A stretch of DNA of 64,000 bases. Source: Bombella pluederhausensis. Its GTDB lineage: Bacteria > Pseudomonadota > Alphaproteobacteria > Acetobacterales > Acetobacteraceae. Shown here one piece after another: positions 44,283 to 53,570 of this stretch. Under the pieces are notes generated by a model. That model was given only the letters and a program-made list of their open reading frames with translations. It searched no databases and was not told the DNA's origin. Both the position numbers and the translations under genes were made by a program. Each line of letters begins with the position of its first letter. The first letter of the stretch is position 1. Location of the stretch: the NCBI RefSeq assembly GCF_026385525.1, contig NZ_JANIDY010000003.1, positions 62,001 to 126,000 of the forward strand, written 5' to 3'.

Positions 44283-44310
44283 GCGGGCATGGTGGACAAT
44301 CCATGCCCGC
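44283..44310 (+). terminator. stem-loop after the Hint gene
   Basis: GCGGGCATGG and CCATGCCCGC form a perfect 10-bp stem with an 8-base loop 15 bases after the stop. No T-run follows, so termination may be partial. Confidence 0.6.
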
Positions 44311-44372
44311 CTTCCCACATCAGGAGCAATGGCCTTTCAGGCCGTCACATGATGAGATGGAAGGAAAAGATC

Positions 44373-45170
44373 ATGGCGCAGGGCAGAACTGTATTGGTGA
44401 CGGGCGGAACGTCCGGCATCGGGCTGGCGATTGCGGAGACATTTGCACGAGCAGGGGATAACCTCATTCTGCTGGGTAGCAACCCAGACAGGGACTATTC
44501 AAAGGCCGTCCAGACTGTTGAGGCCGCCGGGCGTGATGCAGGGCATGACGTGCGTGTCTGTGCCCATGGTGTGGACATTACCAATTTTGCCGCTGTGAAG
44601 GCTCTCATGAAGGCCATCAGCGACAAGGTAGGCCTACTGGATGTGCTTGTTCATTCCGCAGGCGTTTTCTTTAGCACGCCTATTACGGATGAAACGCCGG
44701 ATGCGTTCGACAAGGTGATGACCATTAATGTTAATGGGATGTGGCATGTCGTGCAGGCGGCGTTGCCGTTCATTCGGCGGAAAGCCGGTGACCAGCCGGG
44801 TGGGAAGATCGTGGCTATTTCGTCCATTTCCGGGTTCTTTGGGTTTGCCGGTTTTGCCGGATACGCAGCCAGTAAGGCGGCAGTAACATCTCTCGTCCGG
44901 ACTCTGGCGCTGGAGCTGGGGCCGCTGGGTATCAACATCAATGCCGTGGAGCCGGGGCGTGTGAAGACCTCCATGCATGATGCGCTGATAAATGATCCCG
45001 CACAGGCTGAGACCCTGAAGGCTGTGGCAGAAGCCAATCCCAGCAAGCGCAGTTTTTCCAGCCCGGAAGATATTGCCGCCGTGGTGCAGTTTCTTGCCAG
45101 CCCGGGGGCGGTGGCTCTGCACGGGTCAGCTATTGTGGTGGATGAGGGGACATCGCTCGGCCTCGTATGA
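44373..45170 (+). CDS. SDR family NAD(P)-dependent oxidoreductase
   Basis: A 265-residue short-chain dehydrogenase. The cofactor motif is TVLVTGGTSGIGLAIAETFA, followed by VLVHSAGVF, the catalytic Ser in KIVAISSISGFFG, and YAASK with Tyr and Lys. The C-terminal part ends IVVDEGTSLGLV. It is related to 3-oxoacyl-ACP reductase and polyol dehydrogenases; the substrate is not evident. ATG at 44373 has AAGGAAAA upstream; an earlier in-frame ATG (44277) would run through the stem-loop and is rejected. Confidence 0.92.
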   Translation: MAQGRTVLVTGGTSGIGLAIAETFARAGDNLILLGSNPDRDYSKAVQTVEAAGRDAGHDVRVCAHGVDITNFAAVKALMKAISDKVGLLDVLVHSAGVFFSTPITDETPDAFDKVMTINVNGMWHVVQAALPFIRRKAGDQPGGKIVAISSISGFFGFAGFAGYAASKAAVTSLVRTLALELGPLGININAVEPGRVKTSMHDALINDPAQAETLKAVAEANPSKRSFSSPEDIAAVVQFLASPGAVALHGSAIVVDEGTSLGLV

Positions 45171-45224
45171 GACCATTCCGTTTTCATGATGATCATGAAT
45201 GGCACCTTCCTGCTTTGTTAACAG

Positions 45225-45253
45225 CTTGAAAGCGGGAAGGGCCTCTCCCATAT
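45225..45253 (+). promoter_or_regulatory. heat-shock (RpoH/sigma-32) promoter of htpG
   Basis: CTTGAAA, a 15-base spacer and CCCATAT match the sigma-32 consensus at both boxes. It lies about 86 bases upstream of the htpG ATG, the expected distance for a heat-shock chaperone gene. Confidence 0.85.
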
Positions 45254-45338
45254 CTGCACCATCTTTCAGCGGTAGGGCAGGATGGCCGCAGAAGATGGAG
45301 CATACGGAGCCTGCCATTTTGGAGGAGAGCAACGCATC

Positions 45339-47213
45339 ATGAGTGATGGCAAGAACGCAGCGGAGATGAAGCAGCATAGTTTCAGTGCCGAGGTCGGGCA
45401 GCTGCTCGATCTGGTTGTCCATTCCCTTTATTCCGACCGGGAAATCTTTCTGCGTGAGCTGGTCGCCAATGCGGCCGATGCTATGGACAAGCGGCGCTTC
45501 GAGGCGCTGACGAGCCCAGCCCTGTCTCTGCCGGAAACACCGTCCATCCATATCTCTACCGATAAAGAGGCCAAGACGATCACCCTGTCCGATGACGGGC
45601 TGGGGATGAGCCCGGAGGAGCTGACACAGAACCTTGGCACGATCGCCCGTTCCGGCACCAAGGCTTTTGGTGAGAAGCTGAGCAACGCCAAGCCGGAAGA
45701 ACGTCCGAACCTGATCGGTCAGTTCGGTGTGGGCTTCTATTCTGCCTTTATGGTGGCGGATAAGGTTGATGTTGTATCCCGCCGTGCCGGTGAGGATGTG
45801 GCCGCCCGTTGGGTCTCCGAAGGTAAAGGTTCCTACAGCCTTGGCCCTGCCGAACGTGATCGTCCGGGTACGGACATCGTTCTGCACATGAAGGACGATG
45901 CCGAGGAATTCATTGATCCGTGGCGTCTGCGCAGCATCATCCGCAAATGGGCTGACCATATTGCATGGCCGGTTGTGCTGCATGAGCCGGATGAAGATGG
46001 TAAGGACAAGGAAGAAACCATCAATGAGGGTAAAGCCCTCTGGCTGCGTCCGAAATCCGAAATCACGTCTGAGGAATATACCGAGTTCTACCGCCATGTG
46101 GCCCGTGCGTTCGATGAACCCTACGCCACGCTGCACTGGAAGGCCGAAGGCACGGTGGAATTTGCCTCTCTGCTGTTCCTGCCCGGTGCCCGTCCGTTTG
46201 ATTTCATGGAACAGAGCAGCCGGGAGAGCCGCCTGCACCTGCATGTGAAGCGCATGTTCATCACCGATGAGGCCAATCTGGTGCCGAACTGGCTGCGTTT
46301 CGTGCAGGGTGTGGTCGATACGGATGACCTGCCGTTGAACGTCTCCCGTGAAATGCTCCAGTCCACCCCGGTTCTGGCTCGCATCCGCAAGGCTGTGACC
46401 AAGCGTGTCATCAGCGAGATCAAGAAGCGGGCGCAGGAAGGTGGCGAGGCTTTCAACGGCTTCTGGAACAATTTCGGTCTCGTCATCAAGGAAGGTCTCT
46501 GGGAAGATTCCGAACACCGGCAGGAAATCGCCGAGTTCTCCCGCTTCCATTCCACGAATGGCGATGAGCTGATTACGCTGGATGAATATATCAGCCGCAT
46601 GAAGCCGGAGCAGGAGACCATCTATTATCTGGTTGGCGACAATCTGAGCGCCTTGAAGGCCTCTGCCCAGCTTGAAGGTTTCCGTGCCCGTGGTCTGGAA
46701 GTCCTGCTGCTCTCCGATGCGGTGGACAGCTTCTGGCCGGACCGTCTCCATTCCTACAAGGACAAGACGTTCCGTTCCGTGGCGCAGGCTCATGGTGATC
46801 TTGAGAAGTTCGCTCCTGAGACCGAGGAAGAAGGCGAAGCCGCTGATGTGGCCAAGCTGTCCCCGGCCCTGAAGGAAGCCCTTGGCGAAGCCGTGAAGGA
46901 TGTCCGTAGCACCGTGCGTCTGACAGGTAGTGCCGTGGTGCTGGCCAGCGAAGGCGGGCCTGATCTGGCCATGCAGCGCCTCATGCGCCGTTCCGGGCAG
47001 GAGATGCCAGCCCTGCCGCCGGTGCTGGAGATCAATCCCCGTCATCCGCTCATTCGTGCGCTGGCTGAGCGTGTGGAGAAGGGTGAGGGTGTTGCAGAAC
47101 ATGCCCGCATCCTTCTGGACCTCGCCCGTGTTCAGGAAGGCGAGGCCCTGCCAGACCCTAGCGGCTTTGCCCGCACCCTTGCAGGCCTGCTTGCCGGGAC
47201 TGTCGAGAAGTAA
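45339..47213 (+). CDS. htpG: molecular chaperone HtpG (Hsp90)
   Basis: A 624-residue Hsp90 chaperone in the cytoplasm. The N-terminal ATPase domain has [59 protein letters not shown] and GTDIVLHMK; the middle domain has [10 protein letters not shown] and PFDFME...[21 protein letters not shown]; the C-terminal dimer domain ends the protein. ATG 45339 has GGAGGAG upstream. A sigma-32-type promoter precedes it and a strong terminator follows, so it is a single-gene heat-shock unit. Confidence 0.98.
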   Translation: MSDGKNAAEMKQHSFSAEVGQLLDLVVHSLYSDREIFLRELVANAADAMDKRRFEALTSPALSLPETPSIHISTDKEAKTITLSDDGLGMSPEELTQNLGTIARSGTKAFGEKLSNAKPEERPNLIGQFGVGFYSAFMVADKVDVVSRRAGEDVAARWVSEGKGSYSLGPAERDRPGTDIVLHMKDDAEEFIDPWRLRSIIRKWADHIAWPVVLHEPDEDGKDKEETINEGKALWLRPKSEITSEEYTEFYRHVARAFDEPYATLHWKAEGTVEFASLLFLPGARPFDFMEQSSRESRLHLHVKRMFITDEANLVPNWLRFVQGVVDTDDLPLNVSREMLQSTPVLARIRKAVTKRVISEIKKRAQEGGEAFNGFWNNFGLVIKEGLWEDSEHRQEIAEFSRFHSTNGDELITLDEYISRMKPEQETIYYLVGDNLSALKASAQLEGFRARGLEVLLLSDAVDSFWPDRLHSYKDKTFRSVAQAHGDLEKFAPETEEEGEAADVAKLSPALKEALGEAVKDVRSTVRLTGSAVVLASEGGPDLAMQRLMRRSGQEMPALPPVLEINPRHPLIRALAERVEKGEGVAEHARILLDLARVQEGEALPDPSGFARTLAGLLAGTVEK

Positions 47214-47240
47214 GATCAGGCAGATCGTCTGATGAAAAGG

Positions 47241-47275
47241 AAGGGGCTGCACATGAGCGTGCAGCCCCTTTTTTA
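47241..47275 (+). terminator. rho-independent terminator of htpG
   Basis: AAGGGGCTGCAC and GTGCAGCCCCTT form a perfect 12-bp stem with a 6-base loop followed by TTTTA, 27 bases after the htpG stop. It can also serve the convergent gene. Confidence 0.95.
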
Positions 47276-47279
47276 TTCT

Positions 47280-47816
47280 TTACCGTTCGTCCGTCAGTAG
47301 CGCAGGCAGAACCTCCTTGAGGCTGCGGGAGGCATTTTTGCTGTTCTGGCGAAGCTCCGTGAGGATGGTAGCATCCGTGGTCAGGGAGAGTTTTTCTGCC
47401 AGCAGCAGGAGCAGGGCGAGTGAGGTGCGCAGGCGGGCGATATAGCCTGCGATGTCCAGCATGACGCCCAGAAGATGGGTGGGCACGTCCCCGGAGGGAA
47501 AACAGGTCACGACCGTATCCAGCAGGCCGGAGAGCGTGTCAGATCCGTTGCGGGGCTTCTCCCCGTGCGTGCGGATGAGGTGGGCAACCTGCCGTTCCTG
47601 CTCCCTGTTCTGGTCCAGAATGGTGGTGATCCAGTGCTGGAGGGGGAGCGGTGCATCTGGCCGGCTGAGCAGTTCCAGCAGGCTTTCCCGCAATGTGCCT
47701 GTCAGCACGAGATGGGCGTGCAGCCGCTCCAGATAGGTGAGGCGTATGGAGGAGGTTTCAGCGGAATGACGTGGCACGTCTTTCTCCATGGCGGGAAGAT
47801 AAGAGGGGCATGTCAT
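47280..47816 (-). CDS. hypothetical protein, divergent DUF892/ferritin-like fold
   Basis: A 178-residue all-helical protein. The pattern TILDQNREQERQVAHLIRTHGEKPRNGSDTLSGLLDTV and DIAGYIARLRTSLALLLLLAEKLSL recalls DUF892 (YciF-like) ferritin-like proteins, where a helix of the type ET..QV.RL is followed by GEKP and then an E...Y...A helix. The acidic and His metal ligands of that family appear to be lost here. This link rests on motif shape. It converges with htpG. Ribosome sites at both candidate starts (47816, 47789) are weak. Confidence 0.6.
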   Translation of the reverse strand: MTCPSYLPAMEKDVPRHSAETSSIRLTYLERLHAHLVLTGTLRESLLELLSRPDAPLPLQHWITTILDQNREQERQVAHLIRTHGEKPRNGSDTLSGLLDTVVTCFPSGDVPTHLLGVMLDIAGYIARLRTSLALLLLLAEKLSLTTDATILTELRQNSKNASRSLKEVLPALLTDER

Positions 47817-47904
47817 GGGTGCCCTGTCTTGGGAACGGGGGCAAGACTAGCCTGCCTTATGGCGCTACGGAACGGGGCGGGAGTGGTTCTGCTGCATGGC
47901 AGCC

Positions 47905-48891
47905 TTACCGTGGAGGCGCGGCTTCAGCATCAGGACGCTCGGCATAATGACGGGCAATGACGGTGCAGACAAAAAGCTGAAGCTGATGGAAGATCATGAG
48001 TGGCAGTACGATGATTCCGGCGGAACTGGGAAAGATGACGCTGGCCATGGTCACGCCAGAGGTCAGGGCCTTCTTGGAGCCACAGAATTGTAGCGTGATG
48101 TCATCTTCAATGGTCTGTTTCATCAGGCGGCCCAGCACATAGGTGATGCCCAGTGCCAGAGCGAGCAGTATCGCATCGGCTATTCCAACACCAACAAGCA
48201 GAACGAGCGGAATGCGGTGCCACAGCCCCTGAAGCACTGCCGTGCTGAAGGCTGAATAGACCAGAACAATGATGGAGCCACGGTCACTACAGGAAATGAG
48301 GAATTTGTGACGGTGAACGACTGGTCCCATCCAACGCTGGACACATTGCCCCAGAATGAAGGGCAGGAGCAGTTCTTCCGCCACGTTGAGGATGGTCTGA
48401 AGGCCGAAGCTACCATGCCCGCCATGGTCAAAAAACAGCCCGCTGAGCAGCGGCGTGATGAGGATACCTAAAATATTTGAGACTGTGGCGGCGCAGATAG
48501 CCGCCGGGACATTGCCCCGTGCCATGGAAGTAAGGGCGATGGAGGATTGTATGGTGGAGGGCAAACAGCAGAGGAACAGCATCCCTGCCCAGAGGTCTGG
48601 TCCCAGAAACCCGGTAGAGGACAGGAGATGCGCCAGCCCGTACATTCCTGCTCCCAGCAGGGGAAAGACGGCAAATGTGATGAGGAGTGTGCAGCCCTGT
48701 AAGCGCCAGTTCTTCACACTGTCGATCAGCGCATGGCGTTTCAGCTTGGCTCCCTGAAAAAAGAACATCAGCATGATGAGCAAAGCTGTCAGGCGGGAGA
48801 GCCATGGCTGCCATACAATGGGGCAGGGCAGGAACGAGGCCAGCAGGACAGCGCCGATCAGGCACATCAGGAAAGGGTCAGGGCGTCTCAT
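47905..48891 (-). CDS. bile acid:sodium symporter (SBF/BASS) family transporter
   Basis: A 328-residue inner-membrane protein with about ten segments: MRRPDPFLMCLIGAVLLASFLPCP, LTALLIMLMFFFQGAKLKRHALIDSVKNWRLQG, LFLCCLPSTIQSSIALTSMARGNVPAAICAATVSNILGILITPLL, and CGSKKALTSGVTMASVIFPSSAGIIVLPLMIFHQLQL. The pattern is that of the YfeH/SBF-like subgroup. Substrates are organic anions, unknown here. ATG at 48891 has GGAGG upstream; the 38 extra residues from a start at 49005 are unlikely. Confidence 0.9.
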   Translation of the reverse strand: MRRPDPFLMCLIGAVLLASFLPCPIVWQPWLSRLTALLIMLMFFFQGAKLKRHALIDSVKNWRLQGCTLLITFAVFPLLGAGMYGLAHLLSSTGFLGPDLWAGMLFLCCLPSTIQSSIALTSMARGNVPAAICAATVSNILGILITPLLSGLFFDHGGHGSFGLQTILNVAEELLLPFILGQCVQRWMGPVVHRHKFLISCSDRGSIIVLVYSAFSTAVLQGLWHRIPLVLLVGVGIADAILLALALGITYVLGRLMKQTIEDDITLQFCGSKKALTSGVTMASVIFPSSAGIIVLPLMIFHQLQLFVCTVIARHYAERPDAEAAPPR

Positions 48892-49152
48892 GGGGCGGTC
48901 CCTCCGGGCTCTGGGGAGCAACGTGGCGATGGAAGGCCATCCTGAAATAGGGGTAGCCAGTCTGGGGAGACGGTAAAGCAGAAGACCGCTGCTGCCAATG
49001 ACCAAGCCTGCGGCGATAAGGCAGAAGGGAACTGTAAAACATTTTTTATAATTAATGGTAAACAGCTTGCCAAAGAGGACCAGATAAGGGCATTTTTTCG
49101 TCAGACCTGTGAGCAGGTCATCTCCATCAAATCGTAGGGAGGGGGTCAGAAG

Positions 49153-51051
49153 ATGACCGTCAATCGGCGTATGGTTCTGGGATCATTTCTGGCAGCAGGT
49201 GCCCTTTTGGGGGGCCGGGCCCGTGCGGCAGAAGGTAGCGGTAGTGGGTCGGCTGCACCTGCACAGCCAAACAACGCTCATGCCGAGCCAGGTAATGCGG
49301 CTGCCGCAGCCCCTCAGCCTGTGCATGAAACACTGGCAGACAAGCAGTACCGCCCGAACATTCATTTTTCGCCCTCTACGGGATTCATGAATGACCCTAA
49401 CGGGCTGATCTTCGATGGTCGTTATTACCATCTTTATTATCAGTATAACCCGTTCGGGCCTTATGCTGGTCATGTGCATTGGGGCCATGCCGTCAGTACG
49501 GACCTTTACACATGGCAGGACCTCCCGATTGCGATCCGTGAGACGGAAGCAGGTGAGGCCTATAGCGGTTGTGCTGTGTTGGATCGAGACAACCGTTCCG
49601 GCCTTTTCCCACCTCGTACGCAGGATAAGCCACAGCCGGGGTCTGTTGAGACGGCGGCCCAGAAAGCGGCCCAGCTTTTTCCCTCATTACCAGAAGGTGA
49701 GCAGGAGAGGCGGTCAGTGGACAGGCAGGCGCAGGGCCTGCTGAATGAGACTGATGCAGGTACCGGGCTGCTGAAGGAGCTGGGCGATGAGCCGGTTTCC
49801 CGTGAGCGGTCGCCGGTTCCTATGTCTCCAGCTCTGCCACCTATGGCTGGTGGCCTTGTGGCCATTTACACACGGGCCACGCCGCAGCGTCAGACGCAGT
49901 ATCTTGCATGGAGTCCTGATGGCGGCCAGACACTGAAAGATTATGAAGGCAACCCGGTGCTGGATATCGGGCATAACTCCTTCCGTGACCCCAAGGTGAT
50001 CTGGCACGCTCCGACCGAGAAATGGGTCATGGTTGTGGTGCGCTCTCGTGAACATAAAGTGTCTTTCTACGGGTCATTTGACCTGAAGCACTGGATGCAT
50101 CTGAGCGATTTCGGCCCTTCTGGTATTACCGGGGTGGATTATGAATGTCCGGCTCTGGCTGAAGTCGAGGTGGAAGGTGAAACGCCCGGTGAAAAGCGTT
50201 GGGTGCTGTTTGTGTCCATCAATCCCGGCGGTCCGCAGGGCGGCAGCATCACGCAGTATTTTGTTGGGCAGTTTGATGGTGAGCGTTTCACGCCTGATGA
50301 CACGATTGTTGACCTGACGGACTTCGGCAAGGACAGCTACGCCCTTCAGACCTACGAGAATATGCCGGGGAATCAGACGGTCTATATCGCTTGGCTGGAT
50401 AACTGGCAGTATTGTGAGGAACTGCCCAATAAAAGCTGGCGTGGCATCATGACCATTCCCCGCAAGGTCGTGTTGCGGCGTGATACGTCTGGCTGGCTGC
50501 GTATTGCCCAGAATCCCTATAAGCTGGAGGCGCTGCGTCAGCCAGCCATTCCGTTCGCTCTTTCCCGTCTGGAACCGCAGAGCAGCCGTCAGGTGTCTTT
50601 GCCGACTGGGGATGCCGTAGAGTTGCTGCTTGATGTCTCTCTGGAAGATCGGGCCAGTAATCTGCCGGATGGCGATCAGGGGCGTGCGGGACGGTTTGTG
50701 ATCGTCTTCTCCAACCGTCAGGGTGAAAGCCTGAGTATTGGTTTTGATGGCTTCTCCTGCCAGCTCTGGCTGGACAGAAGCAATCTGCATGGCTTCAGCC
50801 ATCCCTTCTTTACGGGGACATTCTCATCAGCTCTGATTCCGGGGAGCCGCCGTTTCAATCTGCGGATCGTGCTGGATGCCTGTACGCTGGAAGTCTTCGC
50901 TAATGATGGCATGTCTGTCGGCACGGCCTTGATTTATCCGGCCAATCCGCTGGAAACATTAAGCCTTCAGGTCACCAACGCCGCCGCAGTGATCCATAAG
51001 GTGGCTCTCTATCCCCTGCGGAAGACGATGGATTGTATAGAACAGGGCTGA
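49153..51051 (+). CDS. GH32 family fructan/sucrose hydrolase (levanase or invertase type), exported
   Basis: A 632-residue glycoside hydrolase family 32 enzyme. The signal has a twin arginine (NRRMVLGSFLAAGALLGGRARA). The five-bladed propeller holds the nucleophile Asp81 in FMNDPNG, the transition-state Asp279 in FRDP and the acid-base Glu331 in YECP. The C-terminal beta-sandwich has RRFNLRIVLDACTLEVFANDG. Between GCAVLDRDNRSGLF and GGLVAIYT an insertion of about 80 polar residues (about 153-231) interrupts the propeller, longer than in common family members. It would release fructose from levan, inulin or sucrose in the periplasm or outside. Confidence 0.93.
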   Translation: MTVNRRMVLGSFLAAGALLGGRARAAEGSGSGSAAPAQPNNAHAEPGNAAAAAPQPVHETLADKQYRPNIHFSPSTGFMNDPNGLIFDGRYYHLYYQYNPFGPYAGHVHWGHAVSTDLYTWQDLPIAIRETEAGEAYSGCAVLDRDNRSGLFPPRTQDKPQPGSVETAAQKAAQLFPSLPEGEQERRSVDRQAQGLLNETDAGTGLLKELGDEPVSRERSPVPMSPALPPMAGGLVAIYTRATPQRQTQYLAWSPDGGQTLKDYEGNPVLDIGHNSFRDPKVIWHAPTEKWVMVVVRSREHKVSFYGSFDLKHWMHLSDFGPSGITGVDYECPALAEVEVEGETPGEKRWVLFVSINPGGPQGGSITQYFVGQFDGERFTPDDTIVDLTDFGKDSYALQTYENMPGNQTVYIAWLDNWQYCEELPNKSWRGIMTIPRKVVLRRDTSGWLRIAQNPYKLEALRQPAIPFALSRLEPQSSRQVSLPTGDAVELLLDVSLEDRASNLPDGDQGRAGRFVIVFSNRQGESLSIGFDGFSCQLWLDRSNLHGFSHPFFTGTFSSALIPGSRRFNLRIVLDACTLEVFANDGMSVGTALIYPANPLETLSLQVTNAAAVIHKVALYPLRKTMDCIEQG

Positions 51052-51072
51052 TAGCGCTCTATTCTGATGATG

Positions 51073-51103
51073 GGCCCGCCCCTGCCTTTTGCCGGGACGG
51101 GCC
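51073..51103. terminator. convergent terminator between the GH32 and aldo/keto reductase genes
   Basis: GGCCCG...CGGGCC with further inner pairs forms a GC-rich stem of about 13 bp (two mismatches) capped by CTTTT, followed by TCGTCTTTT on the plus strand. Confidence 0.65.
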
Positions 51104-51110
51104 TCGTCTT

Positions 51111-51971
51111 TTAGATGACCGCCAGAGCATCCTTGCAGGTTGGTGGCGGGAAGGCGTCATCAAGGGCAGCCAGATCGTTATGGGAAAGACGGATTTCCTG
51201 AGCCGCAATATTGAGGGCTTGATGATGGGGTGTGGACGCCTTGGGGATGGCGATCATATTCTTGCGGCGCAGGACCCATGCCAGTGCGATCTGTGCCGGT
51301 GTTGCGTTGCCAAGGCTGGTCTCGTATGTGCGGGCGATGGCACGCAGAACAGGATGATGCAGCAGTTCACCCCCCTGCCCGATTGGGCAATAGGCCATGC
51401 TGGTAATATGAGCCCGCTCATCCCGTGGCAGAAGGTCATACTCTGTCCCACGATATTCCAGACTATATAGAATCTGATTGACGAGCGGATAGGCCCCCTG
51501 CTCCGCCAGCTCATCCATGTCGTCCGTATCGAAGTTGGAGACGCCCCAGTCTTTGATGAGTCCCCGCTCTCTTAGTGTCTCGAAAGCGTAGAGTGTCTCA
51601 CTGAAGGGAATGATACCGGGCCAGTGCAGGAGATAGAGGTCCAGATGGTCCGTACCGAGATGTTTCAGGGAGCGCTCGCAGGCCGCTATAGTGCCTTTAT
51701 AGGACGCATTATGCGGCAGAACTTTACTGATGAGAAAAGCCTGCTCCCGCCGCCCTCTTAAAGCCTCGCCGATCACATCTTCCGATCGGCCATGACCGTA
51801 CATCTCTGCTGTATCAATGATTCTGAGGCCAGCATCCAGCCCGATCTGAAGGCTGCGGATTTCATGATCCCGCTGGCCGATGTCATCGCCCATGCGCCAC
51901 GTTCCCATACCAAGGGCTGGAAGCGTGATGCCGTTTCTAAGTGTAACAGTGGGGTAGGAGGTTGTGACCAT
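51111..51971 (-). CDS. aldo/keto reductase
   Basis: A 286-residue NADPH-dependent TIM-barrel reductase. The start VTLRNGITLPALGMGTWRMGD is typical, the tetrad residues lie in RIIDTAEMYG (Asp, Tyr), FLISKVLP (Lys) and LYLLHWPG (His), and the cofactor end is RRKNMIAIPKASTPHHQALN. It reduces aldehydes or ketones; in acetic acid bacteria such enzymes reduce 2,5-diketogluconate or similar sugars, but the substrate cannot be read here. Confidence 0.93.
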   Translation of the reverse strand: MVTTSYPTVTLRNGITLPALGMGTWRMGDDIGQRDHEIRSLQIGLDAGLRIIDTAEMYGHGRSEDVIGEALRGRREQAFLISKVLPHNASYKGTIAACERSLKHLGTDHLDLYLLHWPGIIPFSETLYAFETLRERGLIKDWGVSNFDTDDMDELAEQGAYPLVNQILYSLEYRGTEYDLLPRDERAHITSMAYCPIGQGGELLHHPVLRAIARTYETSLGNATPAQIALAWVLRRKNMIAIPKASTPHHQALNIAAQEIRLSHNDLAALDDAFPPPTCKDALAVI

Positions 51972-52150
51972 ATGACGCCCTTCCTTCTGACATGAGAGGA
52001 GTGGACTCGACTCTCTGTTTGCAGAGTAGGCCTGTGCCTGACGAAGGGGAAGGTATTTTGCGTGAAGGCTTCGTTACTGCTCATCAAAGGAACAGCAAAA
52101 AGCGGCGCCTGATGGCCGGAAATCAGCTAATTTTTTGAGGAGGATAAAAA

Positions 52151-52226
52151 TGGTGCCCAAGGGCGGGATCGAACCACCGACACTGCGATTTTCAGTCGCA
52201 TGCTCTACCAACTGAGCTACTTGGGC
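52151..52226 (-). tRNA. tRNA-Phe (anticodon GAA)
   Basis: Complete 76-base minus-strand tRNA: acceptor GCCCAAG/CTTGGGC, D arm TAGCTCAGTTGGTAGAGC, anticodon stem TGCGA/TCGCA with loop CTGAAAA (anticodon GAA), T arm GGTTCGATCCC and encoded CCA. Confidence 0.97.
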
Positions 52227-52329
52227 ACCGGGCCACGGCGGCAGGGCCACCCGGCTATGGAGAGGGGTTTACCCTATGCGGGGAGGGCGATCAACCCTCT
52301 TTGCAGAAGAAAATGCATGCAAACCAGCA

Positions 52330-52509
52330 TCATGATTCTGTGGAGCGTGCCGCCTCGGCTTCGAATTCCGCCGGGTCGTTATCCTGTCGCAGGGATGGCA
52401 CACGGTAATCCCCTTTGAACCAACGCCCAAGGTCCACATCAGCACAGTGTTGGGAGCAGAATGGACGGAAGGCGGTAACGGTTGGTCTCTGGCAGATCGG
52501 GCAGCTCAT
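52330..52509 (-). CDS. yacG: DNA gyrase inhibitor / zinc-finger protein YacG
   Basis: A 59-residue protein with a four-cysteine zinc knuckle, Cys3, Cys6, Cys18 and Cys22 (SCPICQRPTVTAFRPFCSQHC), followed by ADVDLGRWFKGDYRVPS and an acidic tail, as in YacG, which binds GyrB. The spacer between the cysteine pairs is 11 residues, shorter than in E. coli. Its ATG overlaps the RNase E/G stop by four bases, and it ends the infA-maf-RNase-yacG operon that is standard in alphaproteobacteria. Confidence 0.92.
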   Translation of the reverse strand: MSCPICQRPTVTAFRPFCSQHCADVDLGRWFKGDYRVPSLRQDNDPAEFEAEAARSTES

Positions 52510-53564
52510 GAAAGGCTCCAGCAGGATGATGGAGAAACGGGATGACTATGGAGTGTAAGGCGGCGCCCTGTTGTATGGAAGAACGCATCCAGCGCTATTT
52601 TGTCGGTCTCCAAGGCGCGGATAATGGCGGGGGGAGCATGGAGATGCTCACCTTTCAGCCCTTCAGTTATGATGCGCTGGAGAATGGCCAGTCCCTGCCC
52701 ATGGGGAGAGCTGTAGAGCTCATGCAGCGGAGCACGATGGCGGGGGCGGGTCATTTCCAGCAATCCGCTCGGCGTGATGCCCGTGATGCGGGGCTGGAGC
52801 GGATCCTGCTCCTTATCCGCTGCCTTGCGGAGGAAGGGAACAAGGGCAGGGCGCTTGTTGCTGCGCACGCCTGCCGGGTCGATCAGGATGGTGCCGGAGA
52901 GGTTGCGAAGCCGGATTTCACGCAGTAACGGGCCAAAACAGGCCAGATTGGCAGCAAAATCCGGGGTCTGATGGGCGTCCAGATCAATGGCTGTAAGAGC
53001 GTGTGTCGGGGTGATATGGGCAATCAGCGGCCCGACCGAGGCGTCCGGGCTGGAAAGGGCTGCCCAGTCTGCTTCCAGAACGTCATCAAAACTGCGACTG
53101 ACCCGTTTCAGGCGGGGGTGCAGGGAAGCAGGCAGGCGGGCTGCCAAGGCGGCATCATCAACAATCAGAGGGCAGTCTGCCGGGGCCCGCTGAAGAATGT
53201 CATCCAGTGGGGTGGGGCCGGGCGTGATAAGGCGTGGAGCCTCTCCGATTTCAATATCGTTTGAGGCAGGAAGGACACGCAGACGCAGTCCTTTTCCATT
53301 CTGGGCCGAGCGGGTGATCTGGGCGCAGACAAAGCTGCCTTCGGGGGGCAGCTTCCGGCCCTTCATGAAGCCCGTTTCCGCAGGGCCTGCCAGCTCCACG
53401 AAGGCCCCGCCCAGATGGGGCGCATGGGCCGTGATGCGGACGATATGTGTATCGCCCCAGCCATCCGGGGCACCGGGCCGCCAGAGGGCGGCATCCAGCA
53501 GGGCATCATCCTTCAGCAGGGCAATGCGGACTTCTCCCGGCGCACTGGCGAGGCGGATTTCCAT
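52506..53564 (-). CDS. ribonuclease E/G family protein
   Basis: A 352-residue short RNase G-like protein. It has the S1-like RNA-binding section (VRITAHAPHLGGAFVELAGPAETGFMKGRKLPPEGSFVCAQI) and the catalytic core with GTILIDPAGVRSNKRPALVPFLRKA and PSGLLEMTRPRHRAPL, the latter matching the usual LGLVEMTRKR region. It lacks the C-terminal scaffold of RNase E and the Zn-link cysteines are not evident. It lies in the infA-maf-RNase-yacG operon; a role in rRNA or mRNA processing is expected. Confidence 0.88.
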   Translation of the reverse strand: MEIRLASAPGEVRIALLKDDALLDAALWRPGAPDGWGDTHIVRITAHAPHLGGAFVELAGPAETGFMKGRKLPPEGSFVCAQITRSAQNGKGLRLRVLPASNDIEIGEAPRLITPGPTPLDDILQRAPADCPLIVDDAALAARLPASLHPRLKRVSRSFDDVLEADWAALSSPDASVGPLIAHITPTHALTAIDLDAHQTPDFAANLACFGPLLREIRLRNLSGTILIDPAGVRSNKRPALVPFLRKAADKEQDPLQPRITGITPSGLLEMTRPRHRAPLHELYSSPHGQGLAILQRIITEGLKGEHLHAPPAIIRALETDKIALDAFFHTTGRRLTLHSHPVSPSSCWSLS

Positions 53565-53570
53565 GTGAGG

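Noticed and set aside
45126..47252. 708-codon minus-strand frame opposite htpG
   Set aside because: A shadow of the GC-rich htpG gene; htpG is certain and the opposite product has no family features.
52542..53568. Several plus-strand frames across the RNase E/G gene
   Set aside because: They lie opposite a well-supported operon gene and have no recognisable products.
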